From the NCBI GenBank assembly GCA_029204225.1, contig CM055104.1, positions 42,935,103-42,999,102 on the forward strand: DNA of 64,000 nt, given 5' to 3'. Numbering within the stretch: the stretch's first letter is position 1; each line of letters starts with the position of its first letter. Origin of the DNA: Diphasiastrum complanatum (taxonomy: Eukaryota; Streptophyta; Lycopodiopsida; Lycopodiales; Lycopodiaceae). Below, one piece after another: positions 21,546-32,380 of this stretch. The notes under the pieces are model-generated. The model made no database searches. It saw only the letters and a program-made list of their open reading frames with translations, and was not told the origin of the DNA. A program made the translations under genes and the position numbers.

Positions 21546-22184
21546 TGTCACACGTAGATTCGTTCCCATGAGAGCGATAGTATAGTTCAGATTTCAACAT
21601 GAATGGAGGATCCAAATCTAACTCTAACATTCATTAACACTACGATCCTCAACAAAGATAGCTTACTCTTTCTCTCTCTCTCTCTCTTTCTCTCTCATAA
21701 AAAGTGTAATAACATACAATCCCAATAACATTCAAATCCAACAATTAGCAAAATCCAAAGAAAGCATGAGAGATGGAGAAGGAAAGAAAAAGAACAAGGA
21801 CATTCATCAATCCATTTCTGAAGAGAACCAATCTGCTTTATTGAAATGAGAAAATGAACATGAGGAGCAACTCGAGTTGGTCCCTTCTTATAGTAGCTGG
21901 CCTCTGAATCCTATCGGTCCATTCTTGCCTCTCTTTTTATTCAAATTTAAAAAAGTGTGGGAACCATCAAAATTGGAGGGAAACCCAACTTTATTCACTA
22001 ACTTGACATTTAGGCCCTACGGGATTAAAAGTCCCACAAAAAGACCTAAAGTCCTTTTATTGACTTTCTAATTAATCAAATAACTATGTGATCATCGGGT
22101 TGGACTTACACACGCAGAGTGCCAAATCCCTCTCACTTATTAATTAGGGTTAGGATCGCCTTGGGATCCGCGAACCCTCCAACA
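21546..22184 (-). repeat. LTR of an inserted element (3' LTR orientation)
   Basis: On the plus strand it starts TGTCACACGTAG and ends GAACCCTCCAACA, giving TG...CA in both directions. On the minus strand a purine-rich CTTTTGAGAAAGAA at 22200-22185 immediately precedes TGTTGGAGGGTTCGCGG, as a polypurine tract should. The left edge interrupts gypsy integrase code, so the element jumped into the gypsy relic. No second LTR of this family was found in the window. A CT-rich microsatellite lies at about 21665-21697. Confidence 0.7.
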
Positions 22185-22980
22185 TTCTTTCTCAAAAGGA
22201 GACGAGTAGTGACATCTGTGAATTTATATAAACCAGTTAGAAGTCTCATCCATCTTTGGCAGTGGAACAGTTAGACTGAGGAGAAAAATAACATAGCACT
22301 GGCACCTCAAAGAGCACTAGGACTTGAGCAGTTTCTCTAAGAGACACTTAAGTCTAACATTCATCCGACATGAACTCACTGAAAATCCAACTTAGAAAGC
22401 GCAACTAGCCTAATCATTCAAACTTAGGAAAACATAAATCCCAACCAACCCGAACGACAACCCAAAATCTATCTCCAAAAGATTACCAAAGACAAAGACA
22501 AGTCACTCATGAAATCCCAAAACATGGTGCCAAACTAACCAAATAGCATAGTGGCGGGCCTCACATTGATGATGTAACCCTTAGGTGTCAGTGACACAAG
22601 AAGATTATAGTAAGGGTCTTTCCACTTGGACCAATCTTGGAGGCAAAACCAAAATGGGAATCATCCCCAAGGATCAACTTTATTAAATCTAGAAGAGATT
22701 ACATTCATACATAGACTGACTAGTCTCGGGGCCACCAACACGTGCTGGGCATTGTGTTTGGCTTGTGTTGGTAGAGAGAGTTGAGACTTGGTGACTGGAT
22801 TCATAACACTAGTTAAGCTGCCAAGTTTCTGTCTGCTGGACTCCCCTATAATTCTACTGTGATTCGGCACACCCTCTCTGTCCTAGAATATAATGTTGTT
22901 TGGTAAAGCACACTTTCTTGTACATAGTTGCTATTGTTGGAATTCGGAATGTGCTTTTGCGCTCTGATACCACTGATGAA
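22185..22980 (-). mobile_element. Collapsed LTR-element interior with primer binding site
   Basis: On the minus strand a TGGTATCAGAGCGC primer site lies at 22976-22963, followed by short reading frames such as 22870-22661 that have no gag motif. A second degenerate site (CAGTGGGATCAGAGCGG) lies at about 23025-23008. The distance to the 3' LTR at 22184 is only about 0.8 kb, so nearly the whole coding region is gone. Confidence 0.55.
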
Positions 22981-23029
22981 AAATCCGATCATGCTTTTAC
23001 AATGCCGCTCTGATCCCACTGACGGAATC

Positions 23030-24134
23030 TTATGGCGTCTTTAGCTCTGATCCCTGATGCAAACACTGGATAGAGTCAATCTAATAGTTGCAGCTACTAC
23101 TACACACTATGATCTAGCCTCTTCCAAGCTACAGATTGACACTACAGTTCTGATATTGAAATAACAAACAGTAGACAATGCTTAACAACATACAATAACT
23201 GAGAAACAATGGAATATGTAACTATTGTAAGCAAGCATCACATCATTCATAGATTGCACACATTTGGTAGAATGCGAAAATTTATCTATTATCATAAGTA
23301 AGCTTTACATCACAACTTTGAGCGCTGTCTAGATCCCAATCCCAAACAACGCGTTACCGCAAGAGAGTCTTGTGAAAATTGTCAACATTTCCTAGCTAGT
23401 TTGAGGCCTAAATTGGCTAAAATTGTAAATAGTTTTGGTTCTGGAGTTTCACACGTGTGAACCAGGCCACAATGTTTTTATTTACTGTATTTTTTCAGTA
23501 TGATGAAGTGTCAAACTTCATACCCTTCAAAATGAGACCATTTTGATGTATTTTGGTCATATAAGCCATTTTTAGCTATTTTTCCTATATAGGGAATATC
23601 TAGGGTCAAGTACCTTCTAGAGAGAGGAGAGAGAGTCATCTTCCTCATCCATAAATAGTAGGGAAGTCGTGGAGAACAGGTTGGAGAAACCTTTTGTATG
23701 CTTCATTGAGATCAATAGATCATTGTCATTGTTTCTTCCTCCATTGAGAGCATTGTTGTGTGTATTGTCTTCAAGCTATTGTGTATGATCTTAGGTGCTT
23801 TCCAAAAGTGATAGGCTGATGTATTATGGACTGTATAATGCTATTTTGGGCCGCACTTGATGTTTATGGAAGTTTCCATTTGTGATAAATGCTTTTTGAT
23901 CAAGTTCTTTGCATTCTAGGTAGCATAGAATGTGTTGCCAATTCCTAGCTTATGTAGTTTGGAGTGCAAGCATTCAAGCCAATGATCTTGGAGTTTAGAT
24001 CCACTTAGGATCTGTATTTTTCACAAGTCTCTCTCCCTCTCTCTCATGAATAGCACGTGTGCCTTACTAGCGCACACGCCTCTCCATCTGCATGTATGCA
24101 TGCATCTATATTATTCTCACTCGTTGATCCCATA
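23030..24134. other. LTR-like non-coding sequence with G-box palindrome and TATA-like box
   Basis: TTTCACACGTGTGAACC near 23450 and TTCCTATATAGGGAAT near 23582 resemble promoter elements seen in the copia LTRs of this window, but ends and a partner LTR could not be defined. Confidence 0.35.
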
Positions 24135-24345
24135 TATGAAGGACAAAGAGGTGATTAATCTAATCTTGAGTAATCAAAAGAACGTATTAACTTAATTCTA
24201 ACTACTTCCATTGTCTGTCGCAGTCTTCCGTGCTTCCCGTTGCTTGCTGCTGCTTGTATTGCCTGTTCACACACTAGGAGCGTGATGATGCGGTGCTATC
24301 GCAGCCACATGTTGACCAATGCCGAAGCCATGGACATTGTACTTG
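24135..24345 (+). repeat. Dispersed repeat R1, copy 1
   Basis: This block, with CTAATCTTGAGTAATCAAA, GTCTTCCGTGCTTC and GCAGCCACATGTTGACC, matches the reverse complement of about 60283-60490. It begins after the end of the LTR-like stretch and ends near copia code at 24400. The nature of the repeat is unknown. Confidence 0.75.
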
Positions 24346-24399
24346 CAAAGTGTACATCCAAGTGGATTAACTCAAGTTGATGAGTTGCCTTGGTGATTG

Positions 24400-25260
24400 A
24401 ACTTGAGAAGGACTTCTTATGTGCTTTTGAGAGCACATGCTTCACATACTTTCTCCTCTTTTGCCAAGGATCTTGGAAGTCCTAAGGCAAGCTCCTCCTT
24501 GCACATGGCCTCCATGGACTTTGAGTTGATGTGACTAAGTCTTTTGTGCCAAAGACTATGGTTGGATAGTTTGGTCTCCTCGGCTAGCATCACAATGTTT
24601 CTTGCCATCCTTCTTGATGTTACATGCATTTGTGTTGAACTCCACAATCAAACCATTGTCAATCAATTGTCCTACACTAATCAAGTTCTTAACGATACTA
24701 GAAATGTAAAGTACTCCATCAATCTTGATCTTCCTTGAAGATCCCAAGCATAAAGGTATGGATCTTATGCCTTCTACCTTACAAGCATAATCTTTTGCTA
24801 TAAAAATTGACTTTATAGGTCCATCATAGATAGATAAGTTTGAGAAATACTCCCTCTTACTTGTCATGTGGGAGCTAGCCCCACTATCTATCCACCAAGG
24901 TTCTTCACCTCTTATGCTTGAAGATGAGAAACTTGACATCAAGAGTGAATCTTCATGAGAGCTCTCCTCTTCCTCTTGGCCTAGGTTTGCTTGACTTTGA
25001 GATTGCTTCTTCTTGAAGCACTCTGAGGCATAGTGCCCCATCTTGCCACAAAATTAGCATTTGATCTTTGACTTATTCTTCTTTGGCTTGCTCCTTTTGT
25101 ATTTTGTAGCTTCTTGAGGGTGAATGGGCTCATCCTCTTCACCACTCACTATTTCCATTAGATCTTGTAAAATAGGAATTGATTCCATTCTTAGCTTCCA
25201 AATTGAATAATTAGAAGCATTCTATCATGTGAATCCAAAAGATATGCATTCATTGAAGCC
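24400..25260 (-). pseudogene. Copia gag-protease-pre-integrase fragment
   Basis: Minus-strand order: gag tail with a CCHC knuckle whose second position after the first Cys is a stop codon (GKMGHYASECF follows), protease PWWIDSGASSHMTSKREYF with an intact DSGA, then NLISVGQLIDNG, and the pre-integrase SLWHKRLSHINSKSMEAM ending KVCEACALKS. Integrase, reverse transcriptase and RNase H are missing. It closely resembles copia A at 31-36 kb and belongs to the same lineage. Confidence 0.9.
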
Positions 25261-25712
25261 ATCTATCTTTAAATAAGATCTTGATCACAAATATAGATGC
25301 AAAAGAGAAATGATTTTAGCAATGTACATGTAGACACATATTTTGTACAACCAACTTCAAAACTCTAATGTGTGAGCTAAAACACAGTCTCTCCAGATTT
25401 ACCAATGAAGTATAGCCCTTTTGTAATTGGGTTGGAGAAAGAGAGAGAACTCTTAGTTTACATTTGTGAGTATCATTTCATGTTTATCATTTCAACACGA
25501 TCTAATGGTTGCATGTAGGTTCAGAGGTTGTCTGGTGGGCATACCACACCTTTGTGTATCATTTCATGTTATCATTTCAACATGATCTAATGGGTTGCAT
25601 GTAGGTTTAGAGGTTGTTGGTGGGCATACCACACTTTGGTCTCACTTTGGTCTTATTTTTTGTTCGATTCCCCAGAGTGGTTTTCCCATGCAAGCTAAAT
25701 TTTGAGGTGGAG
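25261..25712 (+). repeat. Tandem duplication near an LTR end
   Basis: A unit of about 85 bases containing GATCTAATGGTTGCATGTAGG and GTGGGCATACCACAC is present twice (about 25470-25553 and 25556-25633). The stretch ends with a purine-rich TTTGAGGTGGAG, a likely polypurine tract of the element whose LTR starts at 25713. Confidence 0.7.
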
Positions 25713-26255
25713 TGTGAAGATTTTGCAAAATCTAGCTTGATTAGTTTTTACTTTCATGTACATATGTAAATCTCTCATGTGTGGAGCATGTTCCCACGTG
25801 TGGAGGGTAGGCCTAATCATTTAATTTTTTGTGTTGAGTTTGAATAGTCAATAGGCCTCAAACTTGAGATCTAGTGAGATAGTGAGATATAGTGAGATAG
25901 TGACATGTCACATGATGTTAGGATTGAAATGCATCTATTTGGCCCAATCACATTTAGAGGCATAGATCACAAGACCAATCACTTTAAGAGGTGCATTAAA
26001 TGTGGACCAATCATGTTTAGTGGTGCACATCATAAGGCCGCCCAATCAATTTGTGAGGTGGAAATCATGAGGTCCAATCATGATGAGAGGTGCAAATGTA
26101 GGGGCCCAATCATGATGTAGAAAGGCAATAAATGGGGTCCAATCATTTTAGAGCATTTACTTATGCTAGATCTCGTGCTACTACTATATGGTAGAGCTCC
26201 CTTATTGTACATACAAGTTTTGTGAAGCAATATATGTGATATACATTGTTTTTTC

Positions 26256-26315
<60 letters not shown>

Positions 26316-26600
26316 CATGTTGGGAACTTAGTTTTTTCATGTACTTTGATTTCTTTGAGTGCCAATTGAATGTGGATTCATTATGCATGAAATTGTGCTC
26401 ATGCAATCTATGTGCATAATGAATCAATCTAGGAAAATTGTAGGATGCAATCTATGTGATAGATCTATGTGCAATCACCAATACCTTAGAAGATCAATTG
26501 TGGGTGTTTGGCATAGGTCACACATGTGAAACCTTCACAAATTGGACTTGATTTTGCTGCATTTTTTAAAAATAACAAGGTTTTTTTTTTTAATAGTTAG
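25713..26600 (+). repeat. Copia-type 3' LTR, right end undefined
   Basis: It starts TGTGAAGATTTTGC directly after a polypurine tract, parallel to TGTGAAAAATGC at 35852 and TGTGAAAGATTC at 53985. It shares the CATGTGTGGAGC...TTCCCA motif (near 25778) with the copia A LTR. A (TC)22 run followed by TG repeats lies at about 26262-26316. There is no polyprotein upstream, so it is either solo or the end of a deleted element. Confidence 0.6.
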
Positions 26601-26639
26601 GATATAGTCTTAATCGTCGTGGCACATCCTTCTTGGCAG

Positions 26640-26880
26640 GAGTGAAGTAGAGATACATTGTATTCTTTGTCAGGATAGCAGTTGCTAATTCTTCCAGGAC
26701 CTATTCATCAATAATATCGATGTGCAAGAAAGGGCTTCGATTTTTAGTAGATCTTTCACATGATAGTCAAGGTTCATATTTCACACATACAATCATTCAA
26801 GCCTTGCAGTTGAGGAGGTTTGTTCTGTAGCTCATAATCGAATTCCTGTAATGAGAGTATCCATTTGATGAGGCATTTTG
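26640..26880 (-). pseudogene. Ty3/gypsy RNase H fragment
   Basis: The minus strand reads VTLLLNRLEPPKCLIKWILS and LQEFDYELQNKPPQLQGLND, the C-terminal part of an Athila-like gypsy RNase H. It may belong to the same element as the integrase at 20.9-21.5 kb, separated by later insertions; the order and strand fit. Confidence 0.75.
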
Positions 26881-27329
26881 GTGGCTCTAGTCTATTCAGC
26901 AACAGAGTGACAAATTCACTCTGTGTAAAGACCAGGGAAAACCCCCAATCTACCATATTAGGACTATTCTATGTTCTTAGCTCAATATGGTTGCGTCAGT
27001 CTTTGTTTGCATTTATTAAGTCTTGCCAAAATCAGGCCCTTCATACCCAAACCGAGTCTATGCACATCTCCTTCACGATTAGAGCTGTTCATTATGCTAA
27101 TTGGTTAAGGATTCTTCAGACATGCACCTACAGGTTTCCTTTCCCAGCAATTGTTTTTCAAATTTGCAACTATGTTCTTGTTACTGCTTTATAATTCTTG
27201 GGCCTTTTTCGTAAATTCGAAGTACATTTACATTGATTGATCCTGACAATTGTATGACTAACAGAAATAGTCGCATAGCAAATGTTCAGATCACAATCGC
27301 AAACAATAATTAGAACGCTAGCAAACCTT
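26881..27329. other. Unassigned sequence with short LTR-end similarity
   Basis: CTACCATATTAGGACTATTC at about 26949-26968 and the following bases to GCGTCA resemble the right end of the 51741-53872 LTR (CTACCATATTAGGATTATTC...ATGACA). No other part of that LTR is recognised. I see nothing else here. Confidence 0.35.
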
Positions 27330-27830
27330 TCAAGGATTGCCTGCGGTGGTGTCTACATGATTACGGGTGGCAGCAGACTCCTCCTCTAACTCCGATTCTG
27401 CCCAAGTTTGACATTCTGAACCCAACGGAAGCTCATCCAAGCTTCTATCTTCATTTTGATGTGGTTCCTCAATGTACTGGGGGACTTCGTCCAGAAAGTC
27501 CAGCAATACTTGCAGCGGATCTTGTGAGATCAGCTCCTGCTCGTGAGATGGGTAGCTTGGTAGGACAGCAGAGATTAACAATGATTCACCCAATTGTCAC
27601 TGCCATTAGAAAGATGAGAACTGGATGAACCACTATACACGGAATCTAAGGTAGGGAGTGCAGGATAGACACCGGATTGCCTATTAAAAATGGGCTCTAA
27701 ACCCCTAGACTTGAGGAGAATGTGACCCACTAGTGATGAACATAGCGATCCAGTAGAGTCCAAGCTCTACTGAAAAGACAGTAGACGCTTTGAGCTCAGA
27801 TTTTGGATAAAGAATGGGGAAGGGAAAGCA
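27330..27830 (-). other. Ser-rich protein-like stretch, possibly a host gene fragment
   Basis: Two adjoining minus-strand frames read SVYSGSSSSHLSNGSDNWVN and, after a stop, SYPSHEQELISQDPLQVLLD followed by an acidic stretch. The wording is not that of a retroelement. It loosely recalls the serine-rich N-terminal region of PHR1-like MYB-CC factors, but no MYB domain lies nearby, so this is only a suggestion. The in-frame stop argues for a pseudogene fragment or two exons. Confidence 0.25.
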
Positions 27831-28512
27831 GATGAAGCGCCTGCTTCGTGCTCTACAATGCAGAAGCCAGCCCTCACGCCCAAAGCTGTCATCCTTCTTG
27901 GCTCTCAAAACAGAGGACGGTTGTAGCAGGAGGTACAGAGTCTAGTGTTGTAAAGCGTTTTGAGTCTGCAATTAGTAATGGAATGCGAGATTTGGATGAT
28001 TTTGCAGGGTCTGAGTTAAGTGATGAACAGAGTCAGTTGAGAACCAACTTTTCCCAGTACAGAAGAGTTACAAGAAAGAATAAAAAAAAGATGTATGATT
28101 TAAAATTTTAAAACATGTTCTAAAGTTCTAAGAATTGAATCTCTTATAATATTCCGAGACGTACATTGCCTTAGTTTGCGCCATCAAAATATAAATCATA
28201 GGCTGTGGATGGAAGGACAGCTTCACACTACAAAATTTTAGATAGGTCAGCACAAAATTTCAGATTGTGTCTCTTGAGCAATTCCTTAATACCCTAAATG
28301 ATCAATTACCCATTTACCCTATGTATACCAGCAACAAAAAAAAAAAAAGTGACAATTTGCAACAAACTCAAAGATTGACCAACCAACTTGGGACTTTTTT
28401 TTATCTGCTAGGCTACAGAGCTTACAGTCTCAAAAAACAGAATCCTGCTACTTGTCTCCCAGGAAAATTGCCAATCTCAGGCCTATTTGGGTTTTATATA
28501 GTAGAACCTGAT
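27831..28512. other. Intergenic, no supported feature
   Basis: Only short open frames with no recognisable motif and a poly-A run near 28337. I see nothing further. Confidence 0.4.
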
Positions 28513-28978
28513 TGTTGCGGAATGTTTAGTTGCAAGCCACGCACATGAAAGTGTCGTGAGCTTGAGCGCCTAGTGAAGGCCTTGAGAATTCTCAATGTCC
28601 CATAAGTAACTGCTTGCCTTGAACTCTCCCATATATAAGTTGGGGCTTCTGTATATCCTCTATCCCCTGGTACCAGCCCTTTTGGGGGTTAGACGGATGG
28701 CGGGTGGCTAGGCGACTGGGGTTGGGATCCCAGTACGCGGCTCGCGTGAGTAAGTGTGTGTGCGCGGCCCTGAGGCCCAAATTCTTTATATGGTATCAGA
28801 GCCAGTGGAGGTTCCTTTGCCTGTGCTTGCTTGAGTGGAGGTGTTGCGGAATGTTTAGTTGCAAGCCACGCGCATGAAAGTGTCGTGGGCTTGAGCGCCC
28901 ATTGAAGGCCTTGAGAATTCTCGATATCCCATAAGTAACTGCTTGCCTTGAACTCTCCCATATATAAGTTGGGGCTTC
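28513..28978 (+). mobile_element. TRIM element a, left part (LTR, internal, half LTR)
   Basis: The LTR runs 28513-28790, starting TGTTGCGGAATG. The primer binding site TGGTATCAGAGCCA is at 28791-28804 and is followed by a miniature internal region of about 37 bases ending in the purine-rich TTGAGTGGAGG. A second LTR starts at 28842 and breaks off at 28978, where copia X begins. The remaining half lies inverted at 41023-41162. LTR, primer site, polypurine tract and no coding region define a terminal-repeat retrotransposon in miniature, dependent on other elements for mobility. Confidence 0.85.
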
Positions 28979-29994
28979 TGATGAGAATCAGGACTCGCGA
29001 TTTGGATTCGCAATCGCGAAGCTTTCGCGAAGGAACCACGATCCTCTTGCGACTCGGATGGAGTTCAGATGCGATCGCTGGACACTGCCAACTGAATCAC
29101 TCCTACAATCCTCCAAAATGTAGTCAGGCACTGTTGATCTACGTTTATAAAATTAATGCAGCATTCAACATAGTTTCAACCAAGGTGCGGAATTATAATG
29201 AACAAGAAAATTCAGACATACGATTAACAGCAGACGCATTTGCATTCGAGATCAGACACAACTAGAGAAATGATCTATATTGATCTTCCTCTGCTTTCTT
29301 CAAGCATTGCATGCAAATCCACACAGTGCGTTGGCGTGGGAGAAACACGGTTCTCTCACAAGTAATCGTCTCGCTTTTCTAGCGGACAGTTGGATCTCTA
29401 TGGATCCTGATCACAGAGCTCGTCTCGCACGCAGACGGACTTGTTGTCTGTATTTCATCTTGATTGCTTACTAGCATCAGACTACTACGTTACACTGTAT
29501 GTGTATTCTGTTGATCTATATGTCAAGTATCATCCAGTAAGTATGGTTGCTCTATGTGAATCTAAGATTAGAGTGATGAAACGTCTACAACTCATCAGGG
29601 AATCACAAGAGTGGCAGATTAGCCACGACCTAAAATGTATCTGCTGACGTCATATCATCAGATCAGATATCTGTACTTCTGGGTACTTGCATGATCTTGC
29701 TGGTACTCTTTGGAGCGTGCAGGCAGGATAAGGTTCCGTTTCCGTCGTTTGCCTCCTCTCGTACTGGACCGCAAAAGATTCTCGATCGTGAATCTTTCGT
29801 GTTCGCGAACCGTTCATCTTCGTCTGCTTTGACTTTCGTGTTCGCGAACCGTTCATCTTCGTTTCCTTTGACTTTCGTGTTCGTGAAATTTTTCGTGCTT
29901 CGTGTCTCCAGATCTTCGAGTTCACGAATGTCTTCGTCGGGCTGAGGGCTGAAAGCTAGCAAGGCTTTGTAATTAGAAATATTTTGTTTCTTCA
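28979..29994 (-). repeat. 3' LTR of copia X
   Basis: On the plus strand it starts TGATGAGAATCAGG and ends TTTGTTTCTTCA. It is about 1016 bp and matches the reverse complement of 41167-42168. On the minus strand GAGAGGGAGC at 30004-29995 precedes it as a polypurine tract. Around 29797-29890 it holds tandem copies of a roughly 33-base unit with TTCGTGTTCGCGAACCGTTC. Confidence 0.9.
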
Positions 29995-30006
29995 GCTCCC
30001 TCTCAA

Positions 30007-30340
30007 AGCATGATAGTTTTACAATCCCGAGACTGCTCCTTTGTCTCTCAAAGAGTCCTTTGTCCAAGGGCTTTAGTGAAAATGTCAACAACCATGTCTC
30101 TCATTCCAATAAAGGTGGTTTGCGGCATCTTCTTCTCAATTAGATCCCTGATCAAGTGGTACTTGATCGCAATCTGCTTCGTTTTGGAATGGAACACGGG
30201 ATCTTTCGTCAGGTGTATTGCAGAGGTGTTGTCCATCTGCAAGACCAGGGGCTCGTTCCTTGTTTCGTCCAATTCGTCCAGGAACTGCCTTAGCCAGATT
30301 ATTTCGTTGGCCATCTTTGCTGCTACAACATATTCAAAGC
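30007..30340 (-). pseudogene. Copia X RNase H and polyprotein end
   Basis: Minus-strand code reads EYVAAKMANEIIWLRQFLDE, then VLQMDNTSAIHLTKDPVFHS, TKQIAIKYHLIRDLIEKK and VVDIFTKALGQRTL, continuing as LFERQRSSLGIVKL to the polypurine tract. The code starts abruptly at the border with the truncated copia A LTR (30337). A frame change lies near 30048. Confidence 0.9.
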
Positions 30341-30886
30341 TGAAGTAGACAAATTTTGACTTTTAGAAGATTTCCAAGTAGATCTCCATATAGAAGAAAA
30401 ATGGACCAAAAGTGCTCAAAATAGAAGGTTTTGTCCAAGTGTCAGTTTTGCATGATGAATCATCATATGACAAAGCACCTTCACACATGTGGGATCAAAG
30501 GGATGATCAGTACCACGAGCTCCCACTTATTGTATATATAGAGTCACATTTGGCCATAATCATTGTGAGACACCAATCTTGGTTTTGGAAGCAATTTTGA
30601 GTGATTCTCTTCATTTGTCTACATTTGTTTTGATTGTTTTGAGGTTCTATCAATGTGTACTTGATTTTCAGGTTGGAGTCCATACTCAGACAGGGTTTCA
30701 CACGTGGGAAACCAGAAAGTACACCTACCTTCAATTAATGATTGTTCTTGTTAGGATTTTGTGTCTAGAATTGATCTAGATTGATCTTAATCTCAAGTAG
30801 ATTGATAGATCAAGTAATCTGACACCCAATCCCTCTTGAGGATCAGATTAGGATCCACTCTTGGTCCTTTTTGTACTTTTTGCACA
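30337..30886 (+). repeat. 5' LTR of copia A (left-truncated)
   Basis: It corresponds to 36133-36666 of the 3' LTR. It has a TATA-like TTGTATATATAG near 30530 and ends TTTTTGCACA, directly before TGGTATCAGAGCC. A TTTCACACGTGGGAAACC block (about 30695-30712) is missing from the 3' LTR. Confidence 0.95.
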
Positions 30887-31479
30887 TGGTATCAGAGCCT
30901 AGTACAAGAGGTTTTGTTGAAATCGATAGGGTTAATCCAAATCAAAGCCAAAATTAGCAGTTTTTTGGAAACTAGTCAAATTTTGTGTAGCGAGTTGGAT
31001 TTGATAGCTATCCTCAAAAGTTTTGGTCCAGATCTTGTTGTGGGCTGTAGGAACCCTTTTCACACGTGTGAGGCCGTAAAGCTCCGGTTTTGACTGAGAA
31101 ATTTCAAAAATTTGTAAAATTTGACTCACATACCCAATTTGAGTGATTTTTGGTGCAAAAGCAAGCATTTTCTATAGTGAATCTAATCCCTTGATTACTT
31201 CTTGGATTAGATCATCCAAAAAATTAAAACTGAAGCTTGAATTAGGTGCACTAATTGATCTTCTCTGATTTTTTGAGTGTATGTTGAGGTTGAAGAGAGA
31301 AATTGCTAAAAATCATAGTTTAAGGAGTGATTTTGCAAGTTTGAGACTAGAATCTAAATTTCCATCATTCTAGATTGGTTCATGAGTGATAGGATTGAGT
31401 CTATAAGCTTTCTAAATTGCTAGAAGACTTTAGGTTCAGATCTCTTAGAGAAACCATAAGAGCTAGTGCTTTCTCACAT

Positions 31480-32380
31480 TCAAAAATGGCATATGATGGG
31501 TGGTTTTTTGCTTGAAGCTAGTGAAAGACTTACATCCACTAATTATGCTACTTGGATAGTTCTAATGGAGTCTTTGCTTGTTACTTCATGATCTTTATGA
31601 CATAGTACTTGAGGTGGAAGTAGAACCTCAAGAAGGAGTTGAATTGGCTAAGTACAAAAAGAGATGTAGAGTTGCATTACATTGCATAAAAATGAATGTA
31701 AGTAATGAACTTTTGAAAGAAATCTCATCTTGTACCACATCCAAAGAGGCATGAGATTCATTAAAAGCCATTTATGGATCCAAGAACACTTCAAGGTACT
31801 CATGCTTAGGAATCAAATCTTTCAAAGCATGAAAGGAAGTAGTGAAAGTGCCCAAAATTATGTCTTTAGGATCAAATCTTTGAATGAGTTGTCTTCTATA
31901 GATGATAAAACCAAAGATGATGAATTAGTTCAAATCATTTTGAATGGAATAGGAGATGATTATTCCAATCTTGTTCAAACCTTTGTTATTCAAGATTCAC
32001 TTCCTAGTATTGAAAAACTTCAAAGTGTGCTTGTTAGTGAGGAGAGTAGAATGCTTCATATCAAAAGTAGGATGAGTTCCTTATCTTTGAATGATGGTGA
32101 TGAAAAAGCTAACTTTTCTTTGAAAGGCAAGAAGAAGAAGTTTCCATCCAAGAAGACTCAAGACATGGAGATTGAGAACAAAGATGGAGCATCAAGTTCC
32201 AAAGGCAAGAGCAAGAAGGACAAGAAGAAGTTAAAGTGTTTCTTTTGTAGAAAAAAGGGACATTTTGCATCCGAGTGCTACAAGAAGAAGAATGTCCAAG
32301 AGAAGGACAATCAGGGCAATCTTGTGCTTGAGGAGGAGGAAGAAGACAATCTATCTTTGATGGTATCCTCACCACAAACA
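31480..32380 (+). pseudogene. Copia A gag
   Basis: The start region reads LTSTNYATWIVLMESLL, then in a shifted frame LYDIVLEVEVEPQEGVELAK. After further shifts 31730 onward gives FQSMKGSSESAQNYVFRIKS and FVIQDSLPSIEKLQSVLVS (UBN2-type gag). The nucleocapsid knuckle is LKCFFCRKKGHFASECYKKK. At least two frameshifts and one stop lie before 31800. Confidence 0.9.

Noticed and set aside
27330-27830. Firm call of a PHR1-like MYB-CC gene
   Set aside because: Only a loose serine-rich resemblance is seen, with no MYB or coiled-coil domain, so it was kept as an unassigned fragment.
28513-28980. CRISPR-like or tandem-array reading of the repeated block
   Set aside because: Primer binding site, polypurine tract and LTR structure identify TRIM elements; there are no short regular repeats with spacers.
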